Assembly: GCA_945861585.1 (NCBI GenBank)
Contig: CAMAVC010000013.1
Location: 1 to 51,367 of the forward strand
Direction: 5' to 3'
DNA: 51,367 nt
DNA from: Planctomicrobium piriforme
GTDB lineage: Bacteria; Planctomycetota; Planctomycetia; Pirellulales; UBA1268
Below are positions 26,703-34,833 of this stretch, piece after piece; position 1 is the first letter of the stretch, and each line of letters starts with the position of its first letter. The notes below the pieces were generated by a model. It did no database searches. It saw only the letters and a program-made list of their open reading frames with translations, and had not been told where the DNA came from. The translations under genes and the position numbers were made by a program.

Positions 26703-29591
26703 ATGCAGCCGGACGAGCAGCGCGAGCAGGAGCCGCGGATTCTCAACGGGCGGTTTCGTCTTCAGTCCCAACTCGCCAAAGGCGGGATGGGCGTCACCTA
26801 TCGGGCTTGGGACCTGGAGTCTGGCCGGCCCGTGGTCGTGAAGATGCCCAAGCGGGCGCTCTACGACGAGCCGGGCTTCCTCGAGCGGTTTGACCGCGAG
26901 GTGAGGGCGACCATCGCCCTGGATCACGCCTCGATCGTGAGCGTGATCGATCACGGAGCGGACGCCGGCGAGCCCTTTCTCGTGATGCAGTTTCTGCCGG
27001 GCGGCAGCCTTGCCGGCCGCATTTCCCATCACACGGAGCGTGGCCGCGATCGGATGCCGGCGGCGCACCTCCACGCCTGGCTGCCCCGGATCGCGGCGGC
27101 GTTGGACCACGCTCATGCAAGCGGCGTGCTGCATCGCGACGTGAAGCCAGCAAATATTTTTTTCGACGCCGGCGGGCTTGCGCATCTTGGGGATTTCGGG
27201 ATCGCGAAAGTCCTCGAAGACTCGGCTGCCGACACCGCCGACCCCACGCTCACGGGCACGCACATTGCCCTCGGAACGCACGCCTACATGGCGCCCGAGC
27301 GGCTCGCGCCGCGGGCTGTGATCGACGGCCGGGCGGATCAATATGCGCTGGCCATCTGCGTATTCGAGACGCTCACGGGCGTGAAGCCGTTTCGGGGCGA
27401 CACGATGAACATCGTGATCGAGCAGGCCACACTGCCCCCGCCCGATCTCACCGAACTCAGGCCAGACATCCCCGCCAGCGCATGCCAAGCGGTCGCAAAA
27501 GCGCTCGCCAAGCGACCGGCCGATCGATTCGAAACATGCAGCGACTTCGCAGCGGCGATGCTGGCGGAGATTCCGCCTGCGGAGCAAGAGGCGGGCTTCG
27601 CATGGCTTCAATGCCCGGCATGCAGCCGGCTGATTCGCCTGCCCGAGGCCGCGGCGGGCAGGACGGGCCGTTGCCCGCGATGCAAGGCGGAGCTCGTGAT
27701 CGCCCAACGCCTCGAGGGCCTGTGGCTTCCGACAGAATACGGGCCAGCCGCCACTGAGCCAATGCCCGCGGTCTCCCTGGAGCCGCCTCCGCAACCTCGG
27801 CCATGGCGGCCGACCGCGCCGCGCTCGTGGGCGGCCCTCACCGCCATCGCGATCACCGCGATCGTCGTGCCGTGGCTCTTGTGGGAACGGCCTGCCCCGC
27901 CTCCCCCGGATCCAGATCAGGCCGCGATCGAGCCTGCCGTTGCTGCCAAAATCCCGCCGAAGGCTTCGCCAGAGCAGACGGCCGCATTGGAGGGCGACTC
28001 GTCTCGAAGCGACGAGCCTCAGCAGCCCGATCCCGGTTCGACCCAGGGCACCACACCGCGCCAATCACCAACGGCGTCTGCGATTGACCTGGAGCAGCCG
28101 CTCACTGCGTTGCCCCCCGCCGAAGCGCCGGCTGACGCGAAGCGAATGGCACACGCCGATCAACGCGCGGAGCCAACTCCCGAGATTCCCGATGAGGCCA
28201 AGGACGTGTCGGAGGCCGAGTGGGCTGCCAAACGCGACGCCGCCAAAAAACACTTCGATGAGGTGGTGCGCTGGGTGAATGTGGCCGACCCAGGCAACCA
28301 ACCCGATCCCCTCACGGGTCGCGGCGCCGTCAGTGAGACCTTTTACCTCGCTCAATACGAGCTCACCAATGCAGACTATTGCGTCTTTCTCAACGCGTCG
28401 CGGGCTGGCAAGGACATCGAGGCCGGTATCGGCGACCGCGCGATCGTTCCCGGCGGGTCGGTTCCGGGCATCAGCCGTCAGCCGCGAGTCCTCGGCCAGG
28501 GCTTTGAATACACGCCTGAGCCCACCATGGCCCAAAAGCCGGCCGTGTTGACTGCGGCCGACGCCATGGCGTTGGCCAACTGGCTGCACAACATCCATGA
28601 CAGCGGCACCGATGCTTACGAGAGCGGCGTTTACGACTCTCTCGAAAGCCCGCTCGACCGCAACCCTGGTGCCCTGTTTTTCATTCCCACGATCGACGAG
28701 TGGGCCAAGGCGGCATACTTCAAGGGAGGGAAGCCTACCTCGGGCTATCACGCCTATCCGACTGCCACAAGCGAAGACCTTGTACCCGTTTCCGGTTTGA
28801 TGGCGGAGGGGCGACCGTCGCTGCGGGGTGTCGAGACGGCGGCAAACTTCGGCGGCAAGGCTGCATGGGACGGAGCGCCGCCGGACGGCAACCCGACGGA
28901 CGTCGGCCAAAATGGCGCCCCATCCGCATACGGCGCTTTCGACATGGGGGGCAACGTGGCCGAGTGGGCGATCGTGGGCAGTGAACCGGCTGCGAGCGGA
29001 GGAGACTTTCGGGCTCCACTCAAGTCGCTCGCACGCGAGTCGCTCAACACTCTCAGCCCGATGAATCAGCGAGTGGCTCCGATGGTCACGGGGCTACGCC
29101 TGGCCCGATCCATGGCAGCCGGCACTCACAAACTTCGCGACGATGCTTTCCAGCGACTCAAAAAACAAACTGCATCCGAGCACTGGGCAAAAGTCATCAA
29201 AGCGACCACGCCAGCCATGAAGGCTATCAATGCGATACCGAATGCTCAGAACCGTGGAGCGATTCAGCGGGCCTCCCAGGCCGTAGGCACCGCGATTCAA
29301 AGCCTCGGCACGCTCGACAATCTATTCAACGCAGCAAACGCTCCCGTCGACGGCAACATAAAGGCTGCGGTGCCTCGGATACGAATTCGCCTGGATGAAG
29401 CGAAGGCAATCCTGAATCAAGAGGCGAACCAACCAAATGCCGACCCGCTTCTCGAGGCCGCCAGGGCGGTGCTCGGGGTCGCCAACCCGCAAGCGCCACT
29501 GCCGGATCGACTGGCACCGATACGAAAAGGCATAAATGACGACATCAGCGACACCACCGCACGGCTGCAGCAGCGATACGGAAGGCCTTGA
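26703..29591 (+). CDS. Ser/Thr protein kinase fused to zinc ribbon, membrane helix and FGE-sulfatase-like domain
   Basis: 962 residues. The kinase domain (about 15-285) has every key motif: glycine loop [12 protein letters not shown], Lys in [19 protein letters not shown] in LGDFGIAK and APE in YMAPERL. A zinc ribbon follows (CPAC ... CPRC, about 304-328), a membrane helix (about 374-392), a Pro/Glu-rich linker, then a formylglycine-generating-enzyme-like domain (about 520-800: [49 protein letters not shown]). The catalytic Cys pair of true FGE was not seen, so this domain is probably a ligand-binding sensor outside the membrane. The last 150 residues are helical. Start ATG 26703; the frame is open upstream into the FHA gene's leader. 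Confidence 0.93.
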   Translation: MQPDEQREQEPRILNGRFRLQSQLAKGGMGVTYRAWDLESGRPVVVKMPKRALYDEPGFLERFDREVRATIALDHASIVSVIDHGADAGEPFLVMQFLPGGSLAGRISHHTERGRDRMPAAHLHAWLPRIAAALDHAHASGVLHRDVKPANIFFDAGGLAHLGDFGIAKVLEDSAADTADPTLTGTHIALGTHAYMAPERLAPRAVIDGRADQYALAICVFETLTGVKPFRGDTMNIVIEQATLPPPDLTELRPDIPASACQAVAKALAKRPADRFETCSDFAAAMLAEIPPAEQEAGFAWLQCPACSRLIRLPEAAAGRTGRCPRCKAELVIAQRLEGLWLPTEYGPAATEPMPAVSLEPPPQPRPWRPTAPRSWAALTAIAITAIVVPWLLWERPAPPPPDPDQAAIEPAVAAKIPPKASPEQTAALEGDSSRSDEPQQPDPGSTQGTTPRQSPTASAIDLEQPLTALPPAEAPADAKRMAHADQRAEPTPEIPDEAKDVSEAEWAAKRDAAKKHFDEVVRWVNVADPGNQPDPLTGRGAVSETFYLAQYELTNADYCVFLNASRAGKDIEAGIGDRAIVPGGSVPGISRQPRVLGQGFEYTPEPTMAQKPAVLTAADAMALANWLHNIHDSGTDAYESGVYDSLESPLDRNPGALFFIPTIDEWAKAAYFKGGKPTSGYHAYPTATSEDLVPVSGLMAEGRPSLRGVETAANFGGKAAWDGAPPDGNPTDVGQNGAPSAYGAFDMGGNVAEWAIVGSEPAASGGDFRAPLKSLARESLNTLSPMNQRVAPMVTGLRLARSMAAGTHKLRDDAFQRLKKQTASEHWAKVIKATTPAMKAINAIPNAQNRGAIQRASQAVGTAIQSLGTLDNLFNAANAPVDGNIKAAVPRIRIRLDEAKAILNQEANQPNADPLLEAARAVLGVANPQAPLPDRLAPIRKGINDDISDTTARLQQRYGRP

Positions 29592-29683
29592 CCGCGAACT
29601 GGACAAAAGCCGCAAAACGCCCGATAATTCTCGTAGGGCAGATTTCCCATTTTGCGAGCGTTGCCTCGCACGGAGCGTCTCTC

Positions 29684-30682
29684 ATGCGACCCTCGAAAAC
29701 GAAGACCGGCTTTACCCTTGTCGAGCTGCTGGTGGTGATCGCCATCATCGGCACGCTCATGGGGCTGCTGCTGCCAGCAGTGCAGAGCGCCCGCGAGGCC
29801 GGTCGCCGGAATACGTGCACAAACAATGTGAGCCAGCTGGCGAAGGCAGTGATCAATCACGACGCGCAAAAGGGAGTTCTGCCGGGATGGCGCAATGCCC
29901 CGAGGGACACTGTTGCAACCCCGCTGTCAGTCAAGTGGCCATCTTGGCCCGTGATGCTTCTGCCCTATTTGGAACGAATGGACGTGTACCGACTCTGGGA
30001 ATCAGGCGCTACGACGGGACCTTATCTCGCCATTTTCGTGTGCCCAACGTCGCCAGCCGCCGATCAATCGACCGCTTGGACCTGCTATGCGGGCAATGGA
30101 GGCAGCGGCTCTAGAACCGGCACAACGCAAGCAAGAGGCGATGGCATTTTTCTAGACAGCGTGGGGGTCTCAGGGACGTATTCTTCTGCTCGAATGAATT
30201 TAGACGTCATTTCCGGAGCCGATGGCGCAGCCAACACGCTGATGTTCGGTGAAAAGTGCGGCAGCCAACTTCCGTCACTGAACCTCTGGACGGCACTTGC
30301 GCCAGGCGTAAGTGGTTCAACCGAATTACTGTTTTCTTGTTCCGGCAACTCAGCAACCCCATCACTCTTTGGCATTGCAGGCACTCCGTCGCAGGTGTCC
30401 GCGGACAAAGTCGTTAATCCTCTTAGCCCAGGGGCTGTGGCTCCACTCGGATTTCACTCGCGGCCGACGTCAAATCATCCCGGCGGAGTTGTCGCCGCGT
30501 TTGCAGACGGTCATACCGTTTACCTGAAGGACTCAGTCCCAACATACGTCTACGCCCAATTGGTGACCTCCGACTCTCGAACCGCCAGCAATCCTCTCGT
30601 TACGGGCACGACAACGAGCTGGCTTTACAACGCTAATGCCTCACCCCCCGGCAACTACGTCCTCCAAGACGGCGACTATTGA
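29684..30682 (+). CDS. DUF1559 prepilin-like protein
   Basis: 332 residues from the ATG at 29684. Type IV prepilin leader [27 protein letters not shown] with a canonical Gly before Phe and Glu5, then [21 protein letters not shown], the hallmark of the planctomycete DUF1559 (SBP_bac_10) family. The C-terminal [17 protein letters not shown] is the family's closing motif. These proteins occur in dozens of copies per planctomycete genome; function is unknown and they are presumed to be secreted or assembled through pilus-like machinery. A TTG-initiated longer form overlapping the kinase stop is unlikely. Codon use is visibly less GC-rich than in the next, homologous gene. Confidence 0.93.
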   Translation: MRPSKTKTGFTLVELLVVIAIIGTLMGLLLPAVQSAREAGRRNTCTNNVSQLAKAVINHDAQKGVLPGWRNAPRDTVATPLSVKWPSWPVMLLPYLERMDVYRLWESGATTGPYLAIFVCPTSPAADQSTAWTCYAGNGGSGSRTGTTQARGDGIFLDSVGVSGTYSSARMNLDVISGADGAANTLMFGEKCGSQLPSLNLWTALAPGVSGSTELLFSCSGNSATPSLFGIAGTPSQVSADKVVNPLSPGAVAPLGFHSRPTSNHPGGVVAAFADGHTVYLKDSVPTYVYAQLVTSDSRTASNPLVTGTTTSWLYNANASPPGNYVLQDGDY

Positions 30683-30769
30683 CGCATCTTTTCGCCCTTG
30701 CTCTAATTCCGCCGCTTGATTAGGGTTGTGTTAGGCGGGATGAATGATTTGCAACTGGGGAGATGCGTC

Positions 30770-31969
30770 ATGCGTTCACGGGCGGCGGGTTTCACGATCG
30801 TTGAATTGCTGGTGGTGATCGCCATCATCGGCACGCTTGCGGGGCTCTTGCTTCCCGCCGTGCAGGCCGCCCGCGAGTCGGGCCGCCGGGCCTCCTGCAA
30901 AAACAACGTCAGCCAAGTCGCCAAGGCGATGATCCAGTTTGAGACCTCGATGGGGGCGTTTCCCTCGGGCGGCTGGGGCAACCTTTGGCTCCCATCGCCC
31001 CACCGCGGCGGCGAGCTCAAGCAGACCGGCGGATGGGCCTTTGGCATCCTGCCCTTTCTGGAGCAGCAGCCGCTGCGGGATCTGATCGAGAAGGCCACGG
31101 CCAGTTCCGGCTATGCCACGGCGATCGCCACACCCACGGGAGTGTTCACGTGCCCTTCGCGCCGCAGCGCGAGCCCCGTGGCTACTCGCGACCCAAGCCC
31201 GAACAGCTTCGCCTGGGCCAACGGCGCGACGAAAGAACCGCTGCCCTTGGGCTTCACCGCCGCCCGCACCGACTACGCCGCCAACGGCGGCAAGGGCGCG
31301 GCCTGCCCGCCGCTCTATGTGCTGAGAGGCGTGGGCGGCGCGGGGGCGACGCAGAAGCCGACATTCTGCGCAAACCCCGGCAGCAGCCCCACGCCCGTCA
31401 CCGACAAGGACGTGACCACGATCCTGATCGGGAACACCTACGACCTTGCAAACGACCATCTCGGAGGCTGCAACGACTGCAATAAGACGGTGGCCGCCGA
31501 TGGCGACAACCCGCTCACCGTGGCGGCCGGCGACGGCAAGGCGGCCGCGTCGCTCGGCAGCAAACTCGTGCTCGGCAGTAACTACATGCCCGACTTCCAA
31601 GACGGGATTATCTACCGCATGAGCCGGATCGTGCCCGCGAAGATCACCGACGGCCTGTCAAACACCTACATGCTCGCCGAGAAGTATGTGCCGAAAGAGG
31701 GCTACGGCAGCGACATGGGCGACGACCCGCTCCTCGCCGGCTTCGGGTCGCACAACGTGCGCTGGGCCTTCGACCAGCCCGCCAACGACCGCGACGAGGA
31801 CGTGACCCAGACCGGCCGCCGGGCCAACGCCATGGGCAGCGCCCACGCGGGCACGTTTACCGTGGCCTACGCCGACGGCAGCGTGCAGGAGATCAGCACG
31901 TCGATCTCCATGCGGGTGCATCAGGCCCTCGCCAGCCGGGCCGACGGCCAAACCGTCGAGCGGCCGTAA
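30770..31969 (+). CDS. DUF1559 prepilin-like protein
   Basis: 399 residues from the ATG at 30770, which has GGGGAG 8 bases upstream (ATG 30740 is an alternative). Leader [25 protein letters not shown], then LLLPAVQAARESGRRASCKNN. It has the family features MGAFPSGGWG, FGILPFLEQQPL, DGLSNTYMLAEKY (about residue 292) and the closing GSAHAGTFTVAYADGSVQ. It is a tandem paralogue of the preceding gene, with high-GC codon use. It ends at the start of a repeat- and remnant-rich stretch; two family-B repeats follow its stop within 10-75 bases. Confidence 0.94.
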   Translation: MRSRAAGFTIVELLVVIAIIGTLAGLLLPAVQAARESGRRASCKNNVSQVAKAMIQFETSMGAFPSGGWGNLWLPSPHRGGELKQTGGWAFGILPFLEQQPLRDLIEKATASSGYATAIATPTGVFTCPSRRSASPVATRDPSPNSFAWANGATKEPLPLGFTAARTDYAANGGKGAACPPLYVLRGVGGAGATQKPTFCANPGSSPTPVTDKDVTTILIGNTYDLANDHLGGCNDCNKTVAADGDNPLTVAAGDGKAAASLGSKLVLGSNYMPDFQDGIIYRMSRIVPAKITDGLSNTYMLAEKYVPKEGYGSDMGDDPLLAGFGSHNVRWAFDQPANDRDEDVTQTGRRANAMGSAHAGTFTVAYADGSVQEISTSISMRVHQALASRADGQTVERP

Positions 31970-31975
31970 GGCCTG

Positions 31976-32045
31976 GGCATCCTCTCGGCTTACGCCTCGG
32001 GCTTCCTGATGCGGGCATCCTCTCGGCTTACGCCTCGGGCTTTCC
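31976..32045. repeat. Two direct family-B repeats
   Basis: Copies at 31976-32006 and 32014-32045 in reverse orientation (GGCATCCTCTCGGCTTACGC then CTCGGGCTTCC), 38 bases apart. The spacing is close to the 39-base period of the translated copies at 14469. Confidence 0.92.
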
Positions 32046-32046
32046 G

Positions 32047-32217
32047 AGTGCGCCGACAGGCCTTGCGAAGCTTCTGGCCACCTATTGCAGCAGCAACACC
32101 CGCTTCGGCGGCGAGGCCTCGCGGCGAGCCGCGAAGAACGTGTCGGCCCCCACGATCTTCGGCGGCCCGCTTGCGGGCGGCTTCACGATGGCGCTTGGCG
32201 ACGGCAGCGTGCGCTGA
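32047..32217 (+). pseudogene. C-terminal remnant resembling a DUF1559 protein
   Basis: The frame ending at the TGA 32215-32217 reads AKLLATYCSSNTRFGGEA ... GGFTMALGDGSVR-stop. The terminal GDGSVR motif resembles the end of DUF1559 proteins (compare VAYADGSV in the gene just upstream). There is no start and family-B repeats replace the expected 5' part. The last 50 bases recur at 33617-33670. It may be the tail of a duplicated neighbour destroyed by recombination. Confidence 0.45.
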
Positions 32218-32227
32218 AGCGGGCCAG

Positions 32228-32249
32228 GACAGGCTGAAGCCTGTCCTAA
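32228..32249. repeat. REP palindrome, single copy
   Basis: GACAGGCT-GA-AGCCTGTC followed by CTAA instead of CTAC, 10 bases after the DUF1559-like remnant. Confidence 0.85.
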
Positions 32250-32273
32250 GGGGGCCGAGGGCTTTATTGACCA

Positions 32274-32618
32274 ATGAATATACTTCCGTACACTTACCGC
32301 GAATTGCTCGAGGTGTACTGGGGTCTCCACGCCATGCTGATCTACCAATTCGTGTGGAGCGATGATCGCATAGACCATATCGCCGGCCACGGCGTCACCG
32401 CCGAGGAGGTTGAGCAGGTTTGCTTCGGAAGAGCGCTCGTTCTGCGAGCGAAGTCGCAAGGCCATAATCCGGTATATTATTGCCTTGGGCAGACCCTAAG
32501 CGGCCGTTACCTTTTTTGCGTCGTGATCGCGTTTCCGGATGGAAACGGCTTCCCAGTGACGGCTCGGCCGATGACCACCAAGGAAACACGCCGCTATCTG
32601 CGATGGAGAAACCGATGA
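32274..32618 (+). CDS. BrnT-like toxin of a type II toxin-antitoxin pair
   Basis: 114 residues from ATG 32274; an internal ATG at 32331 (MLIYQFVWSDDRIDHI) would match the usual BrnT length better. BrnT/RelE-fold features: FVWSDDRIDHIAGHGVTAEE (the 'HGV' helix), YYCLGQTLSGRYLFCVVIAF and the closing VTARPMTTKETRRYLRWR, typical of BrnT ribonucleases. No catalytic assignment can be proved by eye. The stop overlaps the antitoxin start by ATGA. Together with the next gene it forms a compact module, bracketed by direct copies of a DUF1559-tail/REP segment. Confidence 0.72.
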   Translation: MNILPYTYRELLEVYWGLHAMLIYQFVWSDDRIDHIAGHGVTAEEVEQVCFGRALVLRAKSQGHNPVYYCLGQTLSGRYLFCVVIAFPDGNGFPVTARPMTTKETRRYLRWRNR

Positions 32619-32881
32619 CTCAACCGCGCATTCCCTCGACAGACTCGATTTCGGAACTAGCCGCTTTTTGGTCCACGCACGATCTCACCGACTACGAGGA
32701 TGAACTCGAGGCAGTCGAAGGCCCGGTGTTTGCAAAGCCCGCGAAGGGGGAGGATCTTGTCCTCCACCTCGATCCCGAAGAGGCCGTCACTGTGAGAGAG
32801 GCTGCTCGCGCCAGGGGAATCGACGAAGCCGCGGTCGTGCGCGAGTGGATTCGGGAACACGCTCCTCATGCGGCCGGCTGA
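32615..32881 (+). CDS. BrnA/CopG-type antitoxin
   Basis: 88 residues, ATG overlapping the toxin stop. The N-terminal IPSTDSISELAAFWSTHDLT, then DYEDELEAVE, is typical of CopG-family antitoxin partners of BrnT-like toxins. The C-terminal LDPEEAVTVREAARARGIDE, then AAVVREWIREH, fits a ribbon-helix-helix DNA-binding domain. It would neutralise the toxin and autorepress the pair. The gene order toxin-antitoxin is the BrnT-BrnA order. Confidence 0.75.
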   Translation: MTQPRIPSTDSISELAAFWSTHDLTDYEDELEAVEGPVFAKPAKGEDLVLHLDPEEAVTVREAARARGIDEAAVVREWIREHAPHAAG

Positions 32882-33042
32882 TTGCCCACAGCACCACGCC
32901 AACGGCTGACCTGGCATGAGACGCCTCGCGGTGGCCTGCCTTGGAAATCCTGATCCAGGGGATTCACTGCCACGACCAGACCGTCGCCACCGTCATTTGA
33001 TTCGCTCTGTCGCGACGTGGCGATCGTGAGGTGCAACGGCTC

Positions 33043-33073
33043 GGCATCCTCTCGGCTTACGCCTCGGGCTTCC
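33043..33073. repeat. Family-B dispersed repeat
   Basis: Reverse copy, GGCATCCTCTCGGCTTACGC then CTCGGGCTTCC, identical by eye to 31976-32006. Confidence 0.9.
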
Positions 33074-33203
33074 TGATGCCCCAACAAGCCCGGAGCGGCA
33101 GCGACGGGGCATCGGGTCGCTTGCGTGTCCTTGCCGCCCTTCTGCGTTTATTGCATCGCTTGCTGACCAAGGAACGTGATCGTCGCGTTGTCCGCGTGCA
33201 GAC

Positions 33204-33267
33204 GTAGGACAGGCTTTAGCCTGTCGAGAGCGAAGGCCAAGGCATGACAGGCTAAAGCCTGTCCTAC
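33204..33267. repeat. REP inverted pair (TT/AA centre)
   Basis: Forward 33204-33225 (GTAG then GACAGGCT-TT-AGCCTGTC) and reverse 33246-33267 ending CCTAC, 20 bases apart. The pair could form a long imperfect hairpin. Confidence 0.92.
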
Positions 33268-33472
33268 GGTTCGCCCAGGCGGTGGCCATGCATTTTGCAT
33301 TCTCATGTGCCCCGAGGAGTCCCGCGAGGGCTGTGCCAAAAGCGTGTGGTCAACGCCGCGGAATCCAGAAGCCCACGCCCGCGATAGAATTCGATTCGTT
33401 CATCGGTGCCCCCACTCATGTGGCGCCTCTGATGATTTTGTGGAAGACGAGACGGAGTGGAGGTGGGCAAAG

Positions 33473-33625
33473 ATGGCAAGCCGCTTGTTTGAATTCACAC
33501 TGCGGCCAACCCTCCACGGCATTACACCGCGAAGCAGACACGTTTGAAGCGGCTGTGCGGTCGGCCGTGAGGGATCTCCAATCACTGGGATACCGCGTGC
33601 TGCGCTGTGAAATCGCGGCCCGCAC
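33473..33625 (+). pseudogene. Frameshifted remnant of a small planctomycete protein
   Basis: After a good ribosome-binding site (GGAGG, 9 bases before the ATG at 33473) the frame reads MASRLFEFTLRPTLHGITP and is soon closed. One frame over, beginning near 33525, the sequence continues READTFEAAVRSAVRDLQSL then GYRVLRCEI. The two parts look like the start and end of a small planctomycete family with the plan 'EFTL ... F-REA-SF-AV-SAI-DV'. The middle part is missing, so a deletion plus frameshift is likely. Family assignment is from memory of such proteins, so uncertain. Confidence 0.4.
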
Positions 33626-33670
33626 ACGGGCGGCTTCGCGATGGCGTTTGGCGACGGCAGCGTGCGGTGA
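33611..33670 (+). pseudogene. Second DUF1559-like C-terminal remnant
   Basis: The frame ends GGFAMAFGDGSVR-stop at 33668-33670, nearly the same as the tail at 32215, and is likewise followed within 10 bases by a REP palindrome. An in-frame TGA lies 20 codons upstream, so no gene is intact. Confidence 0.4.
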
Positions 33671-33679
33671 AGGAGGCAT

Positions 33680-33701
33680 GACAGGCTGAAGCCTGTCCTA
33701 C
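33680..33701. repeat. REP palindrome that supplies a stop codon
   Basis: GACAGGCT-GA-AGCCTGTC followed by CTAC. Read on the minus strand its GTAG gives the TAG (33698-33700) of the SGNH-hydrolase gene. Confidence 0.92.
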
Positions 33702-34624
33702 TTGCGGAGGCCCGGCTTGAGATACCAGGCCTTTGTCTTGCGGCGCCATTCATTGGCCGCCTTCCACGCGATCTCCTGCATGAGCGCGGCGTCGCTGGCC
33801 GGCACCGACACCGTGCTGGCGTCGGGCAGCCCCTCGGAATTGGGAGTGATCGGCGCGGGCGTGAGCGACCCCGGCAGCCCCTGTGGCGACTCCTGATGGA
33901 TCACCGCGTGAAACACGAGCGCTGCGAGGTACGCCCCCGCCGGGGCGCTGTGATTGCCGTCGTCGGAATGGAGCGTTACGCCCGGCTGGGCATCGAGCAT
34001 CGACTTCCAGGCCGGCCCCACCGGGGCGATGTCGGCCAGGCCGTCGCCCTTCTGGATTTCCTGGATCGCCCGCTCGCAGGTGCTCGATATCTCGCCGAGC
34101 GGGCAATACTCCGAGTTGCCTTTCCGCTCCCAGAGCATGTAGCCCAGCGGGATCGCGCCGCGGTCGCGGGCCAGCTTTCCAAACTGCAGCATCGACTCGT
34201 GATACGCCGCAGCCTCTTCGCACGGCTTCGTGCTGCGCTCCTGCAGCACGACGAAGTCAAAATCAGTGCTCTCGATCGCCGCGCTTGCCACGCCCTCGTT
34301 CAAGTGCCACGCGAGTTCGTACCCTCCCTTGAGCACGCGCGTCACCCGCACCTCCGCCTTGCGGGCCGCCTTTGCGAGCTCCACGACGAGCCCGGGCACG
34401 TCATGCATATACGTGTGGCTATTGCCAACAAACAGGATCTCGTAGGGCACCTTGCGCGGCGGCTGCTCCCCGAGCGCCCGCTGCCGCTTCCAGTTGAGCC
34501 GCTCCGTGCGATCCGCCGCCCTGCGCACATACTGCACGGCGGGCAGCAGCAGGCCTACGAGAAGCCCCACGATCGCGATCACGACGAGCAGCTCGACGAG
34601 CGTGACCGCACGGCGGAAGGGCAT
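33698..34624 (-). CDS. Prepilin-type leader fused to an SGNH/DUF4886-like hydrolase
   Basis: 308 residues from ATG 34624 (GGAG upstream). Residues 1-30 form a prepilin-like N-terminus, [22 protein letters not shown], then LPAVQYVRRAADRTERL as in DUF1559 proteins. From about residue 60 it is an SGNH-type domain: ILFVGNSHTYMHDVPG (block I Ser), LKGGYELAWH (block II Gly), VVLQERSTKP (block III) and LHSDDGNHSAPAGAYLAAL (block V Asp and His). Such hydrolases act on esters of sugars, lipids or peptides. The fusion would anchor an esterase to a pseudopilus or the membrane. Ala and Val around the cleavage site are atypical, so processing is uncertain. The stop lies in a REP repeat. Confidence 0.85.
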   Translation of the reverse strand: MPFRRAVTLVELLVVIAIVGLLVGLLLPAVQYVRRAADRTERLNWKRQRALGEQPPRKVPYEILFVGNSHTYMHDVPGLVVELAKAARKAEVRVTRVLKGGYELAWHLNEGVASAAIESTDFDFVVLQERSTKPCEEAAAYHESMLQFGKLARDRGAIPLGYMLWERKGNSEYCPLGEISSTCERAIQEIQKGDGLADIAPVGPAWKSMLDAQPGVTLHSDDGNHSAPAGAYLAALVFHAVIHQESPQGLPGSLTPAPITPNSEGLPDASTVSVPASDAALMQEIAWKAANEWRRKTKAWYLKPGLRK

Positions 34625-34833
34625 GAGAGGGCTCCAATTCCCCTGAATAGGGTAGCAGACGCCGAATTCGCGGGGGTTGCAGGCTGGAACGCGTTGGGGC
34701 GAGCCCAGGTCGCTCGGTTCGTAGTTCGAGGCGGCTTTACGCAATTGGGCTGCAAGCGGTATGATCCCCCTCGTGAGGGAGTGCTTGACCACGCGACGCC
34801 TTCGCGCCGCGACTCCTCCGGGGCAACCATACC

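Larger units (their letters stand above)
32882..33697. other. Repeat- and remnant-rich intergenic region
   Basis: 816 bases with no intact gene. It contains a family-B repeat (33043), a GC-rich segment AAGCCCGGAGCGGCAGCGAC (about 33086), an inverted REP pair (33204-33267), a frameshifted gene remnant (33473-33625), a second DUF1559-like tail (33611-33670) and a REP (33680). Other open frames here are mutually overlapping and unconvincing. Confidence 0.7.

Noticed and set aside
32009..32365. Arg/Ala-rich open frame across the family-B repeat and REP
   Set aside because: Translates repeat DNA in a shadow frame; a similar frame at 33282-33689 shares only the repeat-derived part.
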